Assembly (NCBI GenBank): GCA_033182465.1
Contig: CP137322.1
Coordinates: 2,542,001 to 2,606,000 of the forward strand
Direction: 5' to 3'
DNA length: 64,000 nucleotides
From: Sanghuangporus weigelae
Taxonomy: Eukaryota; Basidiomycota; Agaricomycetes; Hymenochaetales; Hymenochaetaceae
Shown: positions 1 to 13,900 of the stretch, in pieces
Layout of the letters: each line of letters starts with the position of its first letter
Numbering within the stretch: the stretch's first letter is position 1
Notes under the pieces: model-generated
Seen by the model: the letters and a program-made list of their open reading frames with translations, nothing else
Told to the model about the DNA's origin: nothing
Databases searched by the model: none
Position numbers and translations under genes: made by a program

Positions 1-256
1 TGCCCGACCGCCGTCTGCGGGGAACGTCGATCCTTGTAAGTTTCTTTTTAGTGTGACTTCTTGAGTAAGAGCCGAGCTGACGTGTTGCTATGTTTCATTC
101 ACAGCGAAAATCGGCATGCTTCCCAAACGACCGGTCTCGCTCCTTGATACTACTGGTTCTCAGCCCCAAGCCCAATCAAACGCCGTGGCTCATCGAGACT
201 CGGCCGATGACGAACTGGATTACGTTGAGAATCCTTTTGAAGAGGGGAGAAAATAG
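1..256 (+). CDS. C-terminal end of an unidentified protein (partial)
   Basis: The start lies outside the window. An exon ends at about position 34 with a GTAAGT donor. A 69-nt intron follows, and the last exon runs from about 104 to a TAG at 254-256. The spliced tail reads in one frame, with segments such as KIGMLPKRPVSLLD and an acidic end DDELDYVENPFEEGRK. No family is recognisable from these roughly 60 residues. The clean splice sites and the open frame up to the stop support a real gene end; its function is unknown. Confidence 0.5.
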
Positions 257-614
257 TGCTTCGGCCCCTCTGCGTTAATCAGTTATTTCTTTTCTTTGCG
301 GATTTTTCTCGGTTACTAACCATTATGATAATCACATATGGAAGTTTGTGATACTGTGTTGTCACACTTGTTACGTGTACTCATGTACTCATGTCGGAAG
401 TAGTGTATGTTTGCTATCTAGTTGTCGATCAAACCTCTAAGCGTTCATTGCGTTGACTGCGTATGTGATGAAATACTTCATTCAAATTATATCAACAAAA
501 CATTGATAGAACAACCCGAGGATTTTCAAGACCAGAGTCAAAGAAGATCATAGGGGAGCTGGAACTGTAACCCAGAAAGAAAAAGGCTGTTCAACAAACG
601 AAATCGGAAACTCA
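257..614. other. Intergenic, convergent 3' ends
   Basis: These 358 bases separate the stop of the partial gene on the plus strand from the stop of peroxidase 1 on the minus strand. The stretch is AT-rich and holds no convincing open frame. It probably contains the two 3' untranslated regions. Confidence 0.4.
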
Positions 615-2073
<1,459 letters not shown>

Positions 2074-2139
2074 GGTAATCCTTGGATGAGAGGCTTAGGA
2101 CTCGAAAGGAGTGAGGTTCAGCCAGCTCTTTCCTCCCTC

Positions 2140-2146
2140 TTAAATA
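2140..2146 (-). promoter_or_regulatory. TATA-like box of peroxidase 1
   Basis: Read on the minus strand the sequence is TATTTAA, about 67 bases upstream of the ATG. The position suits a core promoter; the assignment is by motif and spacing only. Confidence 0.45.
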
Positions 2147-3941
2147 CCATTGTGGGTCGTATTTCTGTTTGTTTGGTTTCCGGCACAACGTTGGACGATT
2201 GCTGCCTGCAGATGGGACTGAGAAGAGATAACCGCTCGTCCAGTCGGAATGTGGCCAAAGCGTAATGCTGTGATACCGTGGTATCAGAAACACTACTAAC
2301 AGGTGCGAGGTATCTTCGTGAAGCGTATCGATAATCATATATCTGGACTACTCCAGCCAATTCACCCAATAAAGATCGAGGATTTCGTAATGCCATCATA
2401 GAAAACTAAAACAGACACGGCAGGCGTGTTGGACATCTCGGAGGCGATTTGGGATAACTCACATAAAGGATGCTGGATCCCAATATGTCGGTACTGGCGG
2501 GACCATCATTCACAGAGTCGGTGGGCGGAACCGTCTGCATGGGACATGACTAGTCCACATCTGGTGCTGTTTTAAGGCAGGATGCATATGCTTTAGACGT
2601 GCCTGGACTTCGGCATTGGAATAGATCAAGAAAACGCTCTTGTTGCAAATATAACCTCATGTATCATGCTGGTGATTGCATAGAATCTGTTAAGAGAGCA
2701 TTTTCATGATGCAGTTGAAGGAGAAAAGGACATACGACCACGAGAAATTGTTCAGAGAAGTTCTTCGAGAGCGAAAGTTGGATTATTCGAGACCTGTCGT
2801 CCTCAGCAAAGGAGCCCTAGCGAATTCCGATGTCACAACACGAGTTATGAGCAACAGTCTTGTGGGAGCACGCGAGAGTGATATAATGCATAAATGCAGT
2901 GCCAAAGCTCGAAGAGACCTCCGGAAAAGACGTAATCCGAGTATCTTCGATGGCCTCGCAACAGTTGAGTCGGAATTCTAGCCTTCCTCCTGACACCTTG
3001 AGAGAAAAGCGCGATCCGAAGAAATGGAGCATAACGCGCTCGGAGAACAAGGATCCATAAATACCCACGTTCGGCACCGAAGCTTCGGTAATATCGCACG
3101 CATTGAAGCGTCCATATCCGACCCATCAAAGCTGAAGCATTGCAAATACAAGGTGGTAGGTCAATTGAACCACTTTCAGACTTTACAGGACCAGGTTTTC
3201 ACTGACTTTTCAAAGCATTTCGAACAGAAATTACCTATTATCAAACTTGGGATTCTTTCCCTGCACGCAAAAATCACCGTTTGACTTTTGCTGGTCATGA
3301 TGCAAGATCTTTTCCCAAGTGGAGCGGTACCGCATATATGGTGCTACGGGAAAGACGTTCCATCATGAGAATGTGAAGAATAACTTGAACATGGTGAAGG
3401 TACGCACTAACATTGCTCCGAAATGGCTAGACAGCCCTAATATATCTGAAAATGAACAAAGCGGAAAGTAAGCCACGGGAATGAGTGCATTATCCATCAA
3501 TGTTAAAGAAATGCTAGAGCAGGTTGATCGGTCACTAGTACTTACTTGAGATGTCGTCATGGACTGCCATGTTCCAGGATCAAGCTTTCATTGATTAGTT
3601 TGAACGGAAGTCACTCGCTTCAGGTCTCCTGGACCAGATACATTTACGGTGGTGTCTTTCCCTCAAGTGAGGCAGCAGTACATGACGCAGGATCCTCTGA
3701 AATACATGTACAGTAGTGAATGAAAAGAAGTGCCAATCACTTCGGTTCTTTCCGTCAAGCAATCTTGGTAAGTAAGTAAATAAGCAGTGCATGGCACGTG
3801 AGCCCTTCGGCAGTCGGCATAAACAGTAAACACTCCTAAATAAACAGCGCCATACACAGCCTTGACTCCGCAGTATGATATAGACCTCCATCCAGCTCCT
3901 TCGCTTCTTCATTCCTACCACTACAACCTTTGCCTATCGTC
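2147..3941. other. Intergenic stretch between peroxidase 1 and the BRI3-like gene
   Basis: About 1.8 kb holding the upstream regions of two divergent genes. Several open frames of 60-110 codons occur on both strands, but none shows a recognisable domain, signal peptide or good splice context. No repeat ends were seen. Confidence 0.4.
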
Positions 3942-4509
3942 ATGGTAAGGGCATTAATTTGTCGAGGGTGTTCTCATGCTGACTTTTCGTTGATCTTTTG
4001 TAGACTGAAAATATGAAGCAAGTCGAAACTCATGATGCCAGAAACACAAAGGATGCTGAGCCCAGTGCAAACCCACCTTCGTATGAATATGCTACTGGAG
4101 GTACGTTTCTCCCAAGTGGTGCAATTTACCGATATTTATCGTTAAACCTACAGGCCAGTCTCCGGTAAACAAGAATCATAACGGTGCTGCGGCTTCTGCC
4201 GCGCCAAAGCTGGGTCCTTCGATTCCTTATGCATCACCTTCGGCGCCACTAGCAGGGCCAAGCGGAAGCAACGTGTACAGTTACCAGCACCCTGTCAGTG
4301 GCCACGTAATCACCACGCCCTTACCTCCAGACCATCCCGAGATGATCTGTTTGCAAGCGGGCTCGCACATTCGCTCAACTCGCTTTGGTCTTTTGGGTGT
4401 ACTGGCTGCAGTATTTTGGTTCCCGCTTGGAATCGGTCTATGTTTATTGGACCGCCGTGTTGTGTGCAAGAGATGTGGACGCGTGATTGATGATGGATTT
4501 TCTTGTTGA
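3942..4509 (+). CDS. Small membrane protein, BRI3 (brain protein I3)-like
   Basis: Three exons give about 150 residues. The first exon is only the ATG followed by a GTAAGG intron; the second intron follows YATGG. The N-terminal half is Pro/Ser/Ala-rich. The C-terminal half has one hydrophobic segment (FGLLGVLAAVFWFPLGIGL), preceded by HIRSTR and followed by a cysteine-bearing tail, CLLDRRVVCKRCGRVIDDG. This layout (Pro-rich region, membrane segment, CxxC tail) matches the BRI3/LITAF-like group of small endosomal or lysosomal membrane proteins. The biochemical role in fungi is not known. It lies upstream of, and on the same strand as, the membrane/WD40-like gene, with a 335-base gap in which nothing else was seen. 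Confidence 0.75.
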
Positions 4510-4844
4510 GTACCGGGTTCGGCTTCTGTTCGATTTCGTCATCTAGTGTATTGCTTCTGTATCGCACTTTTGGTTGTAATGCATATATCTGTCAAGAGTT
4601 ACAGCGCATTACAAATGGTTATAATTTGTATGATGCAGACGAAACCCGAGGATCCCTAGATGTACTCATTTGGTATAATGATCGGCGAATATTTGAAAGG
4701 TCTGGGGTGTCCGAGTCTGTATACAAATGAAAACACCTCCCATCATGATCGTTCTTGTCCTTGTCTCCCGCTTCAGTCCACTAAAACAGCAAAAGAAATG
4801 TCCTCATCAAGAGGCCGCCGTAGTATGCCACCACGAACTTGAAA

Positions 4845-7800
4845 ATGACTCTTGTTAATGTTGAGATAGGTCGCGACTCTCGGGCCTCCCCTTTGGAAAG
4901 GCGAAAGAGATCACGGAAGCTGAATCCCGCTCAGAAGAAGCTGTTTCGGAAACTCTTGAATGTATTAGGAGAGATTATTGACGATAAGGGTCATTTCTCG
5001 ACCGACGATGGTAAATGTACCAATTTACTGGTTGTGGCCTAGGCTTATATCACCAATCAAAATGGTCCGAACTCAGATGCAATATCCGCTATCTTGGAGG
5101 ATACAGACGCTGAATCGGAAAGTGGTGTGCATGGTGAATAATCAATTAGTTGACTCTATTACGGTAATGACTTTTACCTTTAGAAGAGAAGAAAGGTGTT
5201 TATATAGAAGGTGTGCCCTTTCTTCGCGCGACTCGACTAATCTATTTACCGTTGTTTGATCGCGTAGATGCTCGAGAGGCTTCTCGACAGCCACCCTTCT
5301 TACAAGGAGACAAAGCAAACGAGATGAAGGAAGCATCAAAAGAAACCAAGAATATTCTTCATTTCAGAGAGTAAGGCTGCCATCACTATTGTCGAACTTC
5401 CTTGTTTCCTTTGTACTGACTAGCAGTTCCATTTGGAAGATTATGTGAAAGTCACGGTCAACTGGTGAGTGAATATGTCTATTTCTGCGATCCAACTGAC
5501 AAATATCTAAGACAGGCCAAATCCGTGGTTCGCTTAATGCCCTCGGTGGTGGAGGCCGAACTGCAAAAGCATTGGAAAGGATGCATACAACAATCGACGA
5601 TATAAAGTGCGCTATCCAAGATCGAGAAATGCCATGTCCATGAGTGCTTACTCTGGAGCAAATAGGGCTTGTTTTGTCGTTGACGGAGAGAAAATTCAAC
5701 GCTTGGGTAAGGATTCTTTCTTTGTAGCAAACAGTGAACTTCTGACAATTGTTCTCGAATAGATCCCTCTATCTTCAAAGCATCACTCGATGCTTGCCAT
5801 GTTGCAGCTTCAGAGGTCATGATGGCTTTCAAGGAGCTTGGAGTATACAACAAAGTCTTGTTTGACATACTTGGAAAGATCATGGAACAATTACAGGTTT
5901 TCGTTTACCATCTAACACCGATTATGAGTCTGATCAGTAACGCAGGTTATCGCAACTAAATTCCACGTAGAATACTGTGATTAACATCCTCAGCTAGTTA
6001 TACTGGGTAGGGGTCCATTAACAAGTTTTGCAGGCGCCTACAGAACTTGCTGTGCAGACCAATACTTAGACGATGTTTTTGAGCCGCTAGTGAAGTACTT
6101 CGATTCTTTCATCAACGAACTCACGAATATTGCTGATAAAGGTGAATGCCGTTTACGATACATGAACTAGCATTAATGACATTCAGAAATTGCGGCAATC
6201 CGTCAGGCGCAAGACTTCCGCAGTCAGCGATACCTGAATTTGACTACTGTTGCTACATTCCTGTCAAGTGTCACTGTGTCGACGTTGCAGATCACTGCAG
6301 ACGACGGCGTATCCTCTTTGGCGTCGGTAACAAACACTTTATGGCTCATTTCATTGGTGTTCAGCACCGCATCAGCTGTGTATAGCCTTCTCATGATGAC
6401 ATGGCGGCAATCATCAGTGTAAGCTCTTGCATTTCCATTAATTGCTTATATTCATCCTAAGCCGACCAGGTGCCAACCTAACCTGGCTTTACCTTCGTTC
6501 CTGGATCTATGGTTCCGGAACGGTCCGATGTATGCTCTCATAGTGGCCGTAATGACGTTCTCAATTGGCTCGTGCCTTCTTGCTTTCCACACTGCTGATG
6601 AACAAGTAAGCTGAGATATGACCGGCTTTAGATATTACGGCCTGATCAACGAGAATTAGGGGGTGCTGGTTTCCGCTATTGTCCCGACAGCGTTTGCTGG
6701 TATTCACGCATACGGAATTTTTATTTTTTCCGTGTGGTTCCTTCTTGAGCAATGGAAGGACAAACACACGGAGAGCTGGAGAAGAATCAATGACATCTAT
6801 CTGGGCCCCTTCAAGGAGAGCGTCAAGTATGGTGCTGAAATGATTAAAGAATACGGTGGACAGGCAACAACACAGATAAAAGAAATGCGCGTGGCTGCCA
6901 GAAATTGGTGCACAACTCTTTGGAGGCGTAGAGTCGTCCTGCCGTCAGTAGACGCAGCTGAACCCGATATTGAACCAGGTATGTTCTACGGGCGCTTGGC
7001 GCAGTAATACTGACTTGGACTCGAGGTGTCGTCTTCGACTCCTTCAATGCTTTGGACCCGGAATCACTATTTCCAACGTCTGAGGGTAAGGGAGACGAAA
7101 GTGATGTGCCAGAATCCGTCCACACGGATACTGTCCAAGCCATTCCTGAAGGGATACCCGATGCAGCTGAGGAGGAGGTGAGACCACATGTCAATGGATG
7201 CTCTGAGGGGTAAAGGCTAATATGCGAATTTAGGCAAAGTATATCCCATTTGAGAGCTTGCTTCATTTTTCGCCGGATGGTTTCCTCCTTGCCTGTGCCC
7301 AGTGAGTCTCCCGCCTATGAATCGGAATTTTGCTCGTTGAACATGGTGCAGTGGTAATAACGTCACGATATACGAAGTGGTAATCTTGCCCTTTTTTGAT
7401 CAGTTCGTTATTTCTAAAATCCGAGAAACAGGAGGATAAGTTCAATGTTTTAACAATTATAACGACACCCCTTGGTGACCAGGTGAAGCAAATATCATGG
7501 TATGCGTAAATAATGAGACCAGAAAATAAATTTTATTGACGCTTGTACAGGAATCCTGGAACGTATGGATACAGATATTGGCAGAAACTCAATGACCTCA
7601 CTAGTGATTTGCTGTTGAGATCCTCTGAGTCAGTTTCCAGCTGGAGTATTCGAAGGTCCGAAAGTACAGTGAGCAGAGAATAACAGCAGTTGGCAGCAAG
7701 ATGTTCATGGATTAACCAGAAATTCGAATCATCCTTGTTGGGTGTTCTGAAAGAAGCAGTACTGTTCGTTCGATGGACGGGAATTGAAGACGCGGGAGTC

Positions 7801-8948
7801 GAAGGTGAAAGAATTCAATGAGTGCCGGATAAATGCTGAGTGATCTATAGGTTTCGTCTGTGCAAGCAATACCACAGTCCGGCTGTTTGTGCGTATATCC
7901 TCTTCTCCTGCAAAGTGATATCTGTTTATTTCATCGTCAGAGTGCTAAATGCGAGGTAATTGCAAGACAACATTGTTGTAACTTGTGACCTCACAAGATG
8001 CGGCAGGAACTTCGGTCGTTTGAAATTGCAAGAATGCGCGAGATCAGTCGTATTAGCCATGCTCTATTATTTCGCAACAGATACTTGATCTGTCTCACGG
8101 ACGATAGGGATAATTCATTCGATTGCCTATTAAGTAAGTCGGCTCCTCTCATGCTAATTTATTCACATTAACGATTATATCCGTCCCACAGTAGTCGATT
8201 CGCGCACAGACGCCGTTCAAAGGTTTGTCCCTGACAGGTTTTATCGTCCGTCCGCGGAACTGACACAAGAACACTATCGAAGCACCTGTGCAGTGCGTCT
8301 TGGACATTCTTCGATGTCGGTATCTTCAGACTCCAAGAAGATTCTGCTTCACGGTAGTGATGTGAGTCGTCGACTATTGTGAAGGAACAGTTTCATAAAC
8401 AAAACGAAGGCGGGTGTCCAGATAGCTGAGTTGTCGATATCCGAATCGGGAGAAGATCTCAGCATCACAGAAGATTATTTACTGTGGGATAGGACTTACT
8501 TTGACGAAGAAATGACTCAGCCGGAGGGAACTGCTGCATTTCACGGTGCTGACGACAAAATGATTATCGGATATTCAGCGAGTACGTTTCGTGTCTTTAA
8601 TGCATCAAATATTTCGGCTGAGAATTTTTAGACGAGGTTGTGGTTCTCTATCGCTGGCCTTACAACTTTTCAGCGTTGCATATTTTCTCGACTCCGACCA
8701 CAGACGCGATTCTCGAGATACCCATGAGTTTCACGGTAAATCGAGGGCCCGAATCGGATCCGTACATGCTTGCGTTCAGTGACAAATGCGGGTCTGTCAT
8801 GATTTGGTCTATCCAGTCTAATAATCAGTTATCCGAATGCCCTTCCGCGAGGTCATTTACGGTTCATGATCGAAGAAACGGGCGTCAGCAGGATCCAACG
8901 ATCAGGACCGGCAAATTTTTACTTCTAAACCCACCCACGTCTTCATGA
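4845..8948 (+). CDS. Membrane protein fused to a WD40-like beta-propeller, many exons
   Basis: One long gene with about 17 short exons. The N-terminal part is basic and then acidic (LERRKRSRKLNPAQKKLF). A middle part is helical (DPSIFKASLDACHVAASEVM). Next come three to four hydrophobic segments around 6.2-6.75 kb, including NTLWLISLVFSTASAVYSLL and MYALIVAVMTFSIGSCLLAF. A charged linker leads into a propeller-like region from about 7.23 kb, with blades such as HFSPDGFLLACAHGNNVTIYEV and KCGSVMIWSIQSNNQLSE. The membrane part resembles a segment common in agaricomycete hypothetical proteins. I read it as one gene because the frames join cleanly through good GT-AG introns from 6.2 to 8.9 kb. 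Exon choice between 5.3 and 5.9 kb is unresolved; that stretch could hide a disrupted exon. The function is unknown; a membrane-tethered scaffold or sensor is an inference. Confidence 0.65.
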
Positions 8949-9123
8949 TTCAGTTTAGCAACTGAAATTCTATACAAACGTTGATGGTCGCACGAGTTAT
9001 CTGTGCTATACGAGTTTCAAGTAGGAGCATATATTTACCGTACGACGGACTGTCCATCCTAGACCTGCTGTAGACCGCATAAAACATAAAGTACCAATTT
9101 TTCAAGCGGTATATTACAATACA

Positions 9124-10669
9124 CTAGAAGTAAGACCCTGCTCCGGCATACGACGGTGACTTTGCCGCAGGTGTGTCCTGTGATGGGCTATGCGTGGTGT
9201 CATCATTATTGGCGTTCAGTTCCAAAAGTTCCGTCTGGTGTCGAGTGTGCTCAAGGGAGCCCGGACCAAATGCAGGTATAGGTGGTGTAAATGGTTTCGG
9301 TGCGACAGCGGCCCGGCCAGCTGGAATCGTATTCTGAAGCTCAGTAACCGAAGGCACAGGCTGAAAATGTAGCGTGTCGTTCATCTTCTTGTACTGCTTC
9401 CAGAATACGACGACCGCATCGAGTTCCTCTTGAACCCGTTCTTTCATTCGACCTCGTGTCTCGCGTTTGTCTTTGTCGAAGTTGACGGAACCGAGCTTTC
9501 GTCGCCCGTCTCGTAGTTCTTCGAGTTCTGATTTTGCTCGACCGAGAAAAGCAACTGCAACGCCACCTTGAAGGGTACCACCGTTTTCACCTGCATCAAC
9601 ACCGAGCCACTTATGGGCAAGCGCTCTACAAAGTAAGGCAGCATCTGCAAGGTAGTGCCGCAGTCTCGGCGTGACTTCATCGCTGTCTTTTCCTGGTGAC
9701 TTGACGAGTGCACGCGCGGATGCGTATAATGAAGAACATTCAAGATAGAGCTTGGCGATAAGTGAAGGTGAGGGGTGGGACTTCGGGAGCGGTGGCCCTG
9801 GGGAGAGTGTACTGTCATATGCGGACTTTGAGAGGAGTTTGCGAATGGCGAGCTGCTGGGCATCGGCCAGAGACATCCTGCGTACGGAAGTAGAGATTAA
9901 ACTTCCAATGATCGGGGATTATAAGAGCGACTGACTTTGATAAAGCATTTGTAACTTGTTGGGTTACATCTGGAGGTCTGCTATACGGCGACGACCCGCT
10001 TTTCTCCCATTCGGGAAGTACTGTCTCGCTAAGGTGTTTGAATATTCCACTTGCACGACACAGAAGAGTCACCGCAAAGTTGAGCTTCTCGTCCTTTGCT
10101 TTTCGCTCTGTATCTGAAATGGACCGCTCAAATTCGTAATTTCCGAGAGAGGCGACGGTGCTACGCGCCAGGTTGGACAGCACGAAGGAGTTTGTCAACA
10201 AGGTGAACGCAAGATCGGCATGTAAAGATGGCACGGAGCGGCGAGGCGAAGAATCGAATACGTTCGCGGACAATGTAGACCTCCAACTGAATGCTAAGAG
10301 ATCACGGTTGACAGGAGAATTCTTTAACGAGTGTATGCATGCGCACCAGGCTCAGAAGATAACACAATCTCTTCAGCATCGAAACAGGCTTTGATGCCGT
10401 ACAGGTGAGGCAGATAGTCGTCAACGACCTGCTCGCTGCCGTCAGGGCAAATGCGAATGCAATGAACGAAGGGCGCCTCGCACTTTCACAAGACGCAGGA
10501 AATCTCTTTCGCCATCCGTATGTTTGCTTTCTTTGAGTGCTGCTCTGAGGTTAGCACGAGCCTGTGTTGCATCGGCTATGCTCATGTTGTACGCTGAGGC
10601 CTTGTCGACACAAAAATCGCTGAAAGATGTTGCTCCCGTTGTCGGGAGCTCATACAGATAGGTCGTCAT
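9124..10669 (-). CDS. palC: BRO1-domain pH-response regulator PalC
   Basis: Four exons give roughly 470 residues. The N-terminus TTYLYELPTTGATSFSDF fits the start of PalC proteins. Exon 2 carries VVDDYLPHLYGI, and exon 3 carries FSWRSTLSAN and a helical stretch. The last exon has ALAHKWLGVDAGENGG and GVAVAFLGRAKSELEEL, the conserved C-terminal part of the BRO1 fold. A Pro-rich tail ends in AGAGSYF. Introns fall after RLVK, SSEP and NALSK, with acceptors that restore one frame. In ascomycetes PalC links the plasma-membrane pH sensor to ESCRT-III in the Pal/Rim pathway; the role here is inferred from the family. The gene is divergent from the disordered-protein gene at 10974, with about 300 bases between the starts. 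Confidence 0.85.
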
Positions 10670-10973
10670 TGTTGAGGCTTAAGAACTAGAAAGCATGGGC
10701 ATAAGATCACAAGTACGTAATCCCTTGATATAAGATCGTGGGACTACATTTGTCAGTAACATATAATTATGCGATAAAACGTGTTTATCACGAGTGCAAC
10801 ACAAAGTCTTTCCGAGTCCTCAAGCACAAAGGCTTCGAATACGATTTCTCCCCGGTCTGTAATCGATACAGACGGCCTGGTAACATACAAAAGTTCTAGT
10901 AAGGATTCTTGGGCCATGTTACGCGCGGCTGCTGACAATAACAGCTCGGATCTGTAGAATTGAAGCCCTTAAC
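10670..10973. promoter_or_regulatory. Shared divergent promoter region (palC / disordered RGG protein)
   Basis: About 304 bases separate two start codons pointing away from each other, so both promoters must lie here or inside the neighbouring gene. No clear TATA box or repeated site was picked out by eye. Confidence 0.4.
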
Positions 10974-13900
10974 ATGGGAGATACGCGCAAATCTGTCCCA
11001 TCCTTCTCAAGCTTCACGTTCAAAACGATTGGAAGCAACTCTTTGCTTAGTCGTATCTCTGACCGATCTCCAGAAGCAGTAGCCGCGACTACGGTCGAAC
11101 AGGACGAAGATGGTTTATATGTCGACACGGACGTTGACCTCCCTGAGCCACCCGACGTGCCCCCGAGCCTTCTGGCAAGATTCAGCGACCAACTTATCGA
11201 GGTGGACTCTCTCAGATCCACGTTTTTCCACCCGAACGGAACGTATTCTCCTCTTTTCCTTACTCCAGGTCCGGTCCAGTATAAGACTGTCCTGAATGGC
11301 AACGATCTGAATGAACCCGCTTGCCTGGATGTTGCATCGTTTGACGACGAGAATATAAAGGAGCGAAGCACGGATCCAGCAGAGCAAGAGCAAAACTCCC
11401 AGGCATTATTTCCGATTCGCCCCGAGCAACGTTCTCCCGCTACGAATCTAGCGCTTCCGTCACAGACAAGTATTGGTCTTCTCACCCCGCCTCCTTCGGG
11501 TCTGCTTGCATCATCCCCGGTTAACTGGTCGATTCCGTTTGCAGATCAAGCGTCGTTGTTGCCGAAGAGCAATGGCTCTGTCGATTCTCTTTTTCCGTTT
11601 ACACCTCTCACGAAACTTCTCCAAGAGGAACGCGATGCTTGGTCAGAGGTGCTACAGACAAAACAAGCTCAGGTTGATAAGGCACCTACATGCACACAAT
11701 CGCTAGATACCAACGAACGAGATATACGTGCCGGTCAAACGGACGATGATCATTCCTGTTTATCTGGGCCAGCGATACCCAGCAGTTTACCGTGGACATT
11801 ACTCTCATGTTTACCCAGCCAAAGTCAGCAGAGCTTGCCATCATCGAAAGGCGCGCAAGGCGCAGAGATCGCTAACGACAAAGCGGAGTTATGCTTAAGT
11901 CGTATCCCCGCATCAAGTCATGATTCGTCAAATTCTCGTGCTGCTTTTCGGTCATGTCTGAACGCGTCCAAGCGGGCATCCGATAGAAGTAATGGAGATA
12001 GTGTCCCTCAGCAGAACTCCAAGGTCTATCCCGAGCAACCTTTAATTCAGTTCACTGACGCGGCAAAACCGCCATCGCCGCGCGAAAAGGAATCGAAAAG
12101 CTTGCTCAAGGCGAGGGCGACATCTCATTGCTCAAAGTCCGATAGAGCATCAGATGGGGGTACTTATCCTATTCATTCTCGACTTAGCCCGACAGCAGCA
12201 AAACACGAGAACAACACCAGGCCAAATGACCCAGCGAATTCGGAACGAGCCTCCACGACTGACTCTTTCGAAGTGACAGAGTTCCCTACGTCTCCTTTCG
12301 TTAAAACCGACATGCCTTCCTCGCACATCGTCCCATCAACAAACCTACAGCGTTTGCAGAACGATGGGCTCAAAATACGTTCTCCGCAATCGTTGCGTCC
12401 TTTGAGCACTCGTATTCACAGCGAATTTTCTCTGCCTTGTTCAAGCATTGCGACCATCCAGCAAGATCCGATTCAGCCGAAGCCGAGAGATGGCTGGATG
12501 AAAGAGAGCCTCGGTTCTGAAACTAGTCGGATTTCCTCGCAGGTATCTAAAGCCTCCGTGCTTGCACCGAACCCAGTACTTTGCGACCCACCGGTCACTT
12601 CGGAGTCCCATGATCCACATAGCCGAGTTACTTCATTCACGTCCAGTGATGGAGGAGAAGCGAAAGGCGCTGCTGATCCTATTCCGGTCGTGAAAACGGA
12701 GGATAGCGACGGTGGCTTTATTGGTCCTACTATGGACACTTCGACGAAGATCAAAAAGGAAGAGCAAGAAGATATCAAAATTCAACTGAAAGTCGAAGAA
12801 GACTCAAAGCCTCTTCTGAAAGATAAATCTGTTTCTCAAATTCTGGCGAGAGACTGTCCGAAGGCAGCGAAGAAGGAAGAAGACCACCGCGACGGCATGC
12901 TCATTTTATCCAATGCAAATGCTCAAGCATTATCCAGGAAGAAATTAACTTCGCAGGCTGAGCATCATCGAAAGACTGCGCATGCCCTGGTACACCAAGA
13001 CGATATCCGCCAAATAGACCGCCATGGTGGCGCAACAGTAACGAGCCTAGCTATCAACAAGCCTACTGACAACACGGAGCCTTCTCGTTCTCTTGGTACT
13101 CAGTCTGAGAATACTCTCTCTGCCCGGGAACCTGTCCCTGCAGATTCTCTCATTCAAGCTGAACAAGCCATCCCGCGTCCTTTTTCAAGGGACGCTGCTG
13201 TTAATGACTCTATGGGTACAGAGCAAATACCTCGCGATCTATCGGAACAAGTTCCTTCTACAGCATCACAGAACGCCACAGCACAGTTGGTCCAACCGGA
13301 ACCGTTTTCCATTAACGACAATTCCTATCGTAGTTCTAGTCCACGCCGGAGAGCGGACAGTTGGGTCCCAGAAACTTCACGACATGAACGTCAGCGTTCA
13401 CGCGATCGCGAACGTCCTCCACATCTACTTGATCATTGGTCTCCTCCTAGGCTTTCCGCCCCCAGAGCCCCTGCACCCGTCAGGTCTCGTCCTGTTGCGG
13501 ATACATACAGACCTCCGATATCGTCCCGCGGACGTGTGCCTCGTAGGTTTCGCGATGATCTCAGGGACGAACATGACGAAGATAGGTTGTCCCGTCGTCC
13601 ACGGGAAGGCAGAACAAGGTTCTCTCCGGAATATTTACCAGGTCCGCCGTTCCGTGGACGCAGTTCTTCTCCCAAACGAACCGATAGAAATCGCGCACGA
13701 GATAGCCCTCCACATCGAAATACGTGTGCATTTGATACGCGTTTCGCCACAATTCCTCGCCCCTGTAGTCCACACACAAGTAGGTCCCATGTAGGCTATG
13801 AGGTAGGACAAGAACACAATAACCGAAACATGTCGCCTCGGCGTGAATTTCCGCGAAGTCCTCCCGCCAATAATACGCAGCACAATCTATACTCTAACCA

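Noticed and set aside
5360-5920. Frame conflict in the membrane/WD40-like gene considered as proof of a pseudogene
   Set aside because: Several alternative donor and acceptor sites could give a continuous frame; without transcripts the break is not established.
7900-7960. Second GC-donor intron in the membrane/WD40-like gene
   Set aside because: A normal GT donor (GTGCGT) two bases earlier gives the correct frame into the next exon.
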